A stretch of DNA of 64,000 bases, taken from NCBI RefSeq assembly GCF_024868665.1, contig NC_079913.1, positions 2,740,951-2,804,950 on the forward strand. The letters run 5' to 3'. Each line of letters opens with the position of its first letter. Position 1 is the stretch's first letter. The translations under genes and the position numbers were made by a program. Positions 61,766 through 64,000 of the stretch are shown here, piece by piece. The notes beneath the pieces were generated by a model that made no database searches, was not told where the DNA came from, and was given only the letters and a program-made list of their open reading frames with translations. The DNA comes from Triplophysa rosa. Its lineage: Eukaryota; Chordata; Actinopteri; Cypriniformes; Nemacheilidae.

Positions 61766-63951
61766 ATGGCTTTTGGAGCGTTTTAAGGACGCAAGTGAAA
61801 TGTTGGCTTTCTGGTTCACAAAACACCAATCATAGGTGTATATAAACAGGCCACAGCATGCTGTCACCTTTACCGTGTCGGACACATGCTAACATAGCAG
61901 CAATGATTTGATTTAGTGGTATTACGGCCTAGAAATGCAAGTGGACGAAGCCAAACATGAATACATAAGAGTTTAACGATCCCATCGCCCACATGGTCTC
62001 TCGTTACCGTTGTGCTGCTTATTAGCCTTAAAAAACGAACTTAAAAAAGAAATAAACAGACTCCACCCACTTGTCACACCCCACCAGAGACCAAACTGAC
62101 CACCCACCAGCTATAAGCTTTCTGCACATTCCGGTCGGACCAGCCTCTTTTCAATACTATAACTTTACAACAAAAAATAAAAGTGAAACCATCAAACAAG
62201 AGCATCACGTAAACAATGGGACTACAAAACGGGCCACTGCTAATGACACCGTAGTCTTTCACAGAGGGAAAGCTGTTTAAATCCATGTACATACGTGCAG
62301 AGCTGGGATTTCTACATGTAATCTCCTCCTTAAGAGGGTTTCCCTCGTGTCAGACTCATTTTAGGAGATTTTGCCTGTGGACTGCAGGTATGAGAACACT
62401 TGCCATCATTTCTCACTGTTCACCGGCAAGACCATGCGTCAATGTCTTAAAAAATAAATATGCATATAGAGCACATACCTGTAATGGTTAACATAGCTAA
62501 CCAAATAGAATTGGAAAACCTTTATTGTTTTGAATCACTATACAATAAACATTACATACCCAAGACAACACGTTTGTGAACAAAAATGTGAGAGGTGTTA
62601 GGAAAGACAAAGCGTGGATAATACAAATGAAACACGGGTTACACCGGGTAGATTTACGTTCTTTATTTCACTTTTAGGAATCATCGGCATTGGCACAACA
62701 GCCACCTAACTCAACCCAAACTCGACTCCCTCTCGCTCTTCTTTTTCCCAAGAGCCCTCGCTGCCTTAAAGGGGCAGATGCACAAAATAGCTTTTTAGCT
62801 GAACATTAAACTAGAGTTCAACATACATTTCTCTTTTAACATAAAATAGAAAAAAAATAAAAATAAAAAAAAATAATGAATTGACACAATTAAGGTTACA
62901 TTAGCAGTAATATGAAGAACTGAATTTCAAAAGCCATTTGGCTTGGCTTTTGTCAAGACTCACCTCTGTGATGTTTAATCCCAGGTCATCTCTGAAGTGT
63001 CCCCAAAAAGCATCAAATGCAACCCAAAGAAAACTTCAAGGATGCAGAATTGGTCATGTACAGATCAGAATATACGACTAGAGGAATATTGTTCAAACCC
63101 ATTACAGCATTGAATGAAGTGCCAAGCCAGAATGTCGTCTAGACGGCCAGACAGAACATAAAGCTTTAATAACTCCCAATCACAAACCGTAATGTTGCTA
63201 TTATAAAACAAAATGTTTTATTGTGCTTTAATGCTTGCCGACAGACAGACCGTTGCATTTTAAAGGAAAAGGGTTATCGACTAACAGAAAAGCACAAATG
63301 AAAGTTTTGTGATCTGAGGATGCAACAAACCTATTCTATATCCGACATTTCAGTTGGCTTGTTCTTGCTTTTTTATTTTTATCCTTCCTTGGAGAAACAA
63401 GAGAAAAGCTCAACACAAAGTCAATGCATTCCCCATTACCAAGTATATGACTCAGAATGGCACCAAAAGCATTGCCTTTCTGTTCAACACTTCAACTGTA
63501 CACTGGATTCTGTTCACTTTGTTCACTAAAACATTCCCATGTCTTTGTGGTGTGCCCTGCATACTTGCTGCTGAAAACCACTGGAACCCGTCTTAGAATG
63601 GACCACCGGCCATTGCTTAATGGATGCTGTCTCTATACTGAGAAGGAAACTGTGCCAAAAACACACCAAACTTTATTTTAAGGACTTCTTAACATTCAGA
63701 CATGAGAATTCTTCTCTGGTAAACCCCCGAGTTTCGTAAAGGAGCAAAGAGCCGTTCATTCGGTTGTCATTGTTTAGTGAAGTAGTTTATTTTGGCTGTA
63801 CCCATATCTCATTGTTTGTACTTTTTGTTGAGAGAATAATTTATCTGATAATGGTCTCTGGAAATGTCTATTTTTCTCGTGCTGATACTTGAAGAAGCAC
63901 TGTTTATCTGACCTGCATCTTTAATGCAAAGGCCTGTGTGAGAATTGTCTG

Positions 63952-63957
63952 AATAAA
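63952..63957 (+). terminator. Candidate polyadenylation signal
   Basis: AATAAA followed by a GT/T-rich stretch (gttgtttttgtaatgttttc), the usual downstream element. It would give ntf3 a 3.3 kb 3' UTR, or belong to another plus-strand transcript. Confidence 0.45.
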
Positions 63958-64000
63958 GTTGTTTTTGTAATGTTTTCTTACGGATTATGTCCTTTTGGGA

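Larger units (their letters stand above)
60645..64000 (+). other. ntf3 3' UTR and downstream flank
   Basis: No coding sequence found. Contains an inverted-repeat element at 61270-61509, an AGTATAC-rich stretch at 61585-61765, plus-strand AATAAA signals at 62051-62056 and 63952-63957, and a minus-strand AATAAA at 62662-62667. Whether ntf3 ends near 62 kb or near 64 kb cannot be decided from sequence. Confidence 0.5.

Overview
The window is nuclear DNA of a teleost fish, most likely a cypriniform. The evidence is spliced vertebrate genes with GT/AG introns, long (CA)n and (GA)n microsatellites, and short inverted-repeat and tRNA-derived repeats of types common in carp-like fishes. Four protein genes can be reconstructed exon by exon: rassf3, gns, tbc1d30 and ntf3. 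No prokaryotic feature, CRISPR array, tRNA or rRNA gene, or endogenous virus was seen.

Layout. Positions 1-20.6 kb hold rassf3 (+), a Ras-association/SARAH scaffold. A C1-domain exon of a long isoform lies at 210-340, its own upstream exons being outside the window. The short-isoform first exon is at 7655-7774, four shared exons run to the stop at 17979, and a long 3' UTR follows. Convergent gns (-, 25833 to 22347) encodes lysosomal N-acetylglucosamine-6-sulfatase in 14 compact coding exons (about 548 aa). A 1 kb promoter interval with three CCAAT boxes separates gns from divergent tbc1d30 (+, 26816 to 35658), a Rab GTPase-activating protein. The long form has 13 coding exons (967 aa); a second first exon at 29255-29411 gives a short form of about 785 aa. 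A gene-poor stretch of about 13 kb leads to ntf3 (+), neurotrophin-3. Its small first coding exon (MVTFIT) at 49760-49777 joins, across a 10.1 kb intron, the exon at 59868-60644 that holds the rest of the precursor, including the RQKR cleavage site and the cystine-knot mature factor. The remaining 3.3 kb is probably ntf3 3' UTR and flank.

The genes are not a functional pathway; they are a conserved neighbourhood. rassf3-gns-tbc1d30 matches human 12q14, while human NTF3 is on 12p13, so this fish segment joins two human neighbourhoods. I found no undescribed biological system. The best second-look items are transcript-level: the C1 exon in rassf3, alternative first exons in rassf3 and tbc1d30, an uORF in ntf3 that overlaps one start and stops just before the other, and an inverted repeat framing the CCAAT boxes between gns and tbc1d30. 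All exon calls come from reading splice sites and remembered family similarity, with no alignment or RNA support.
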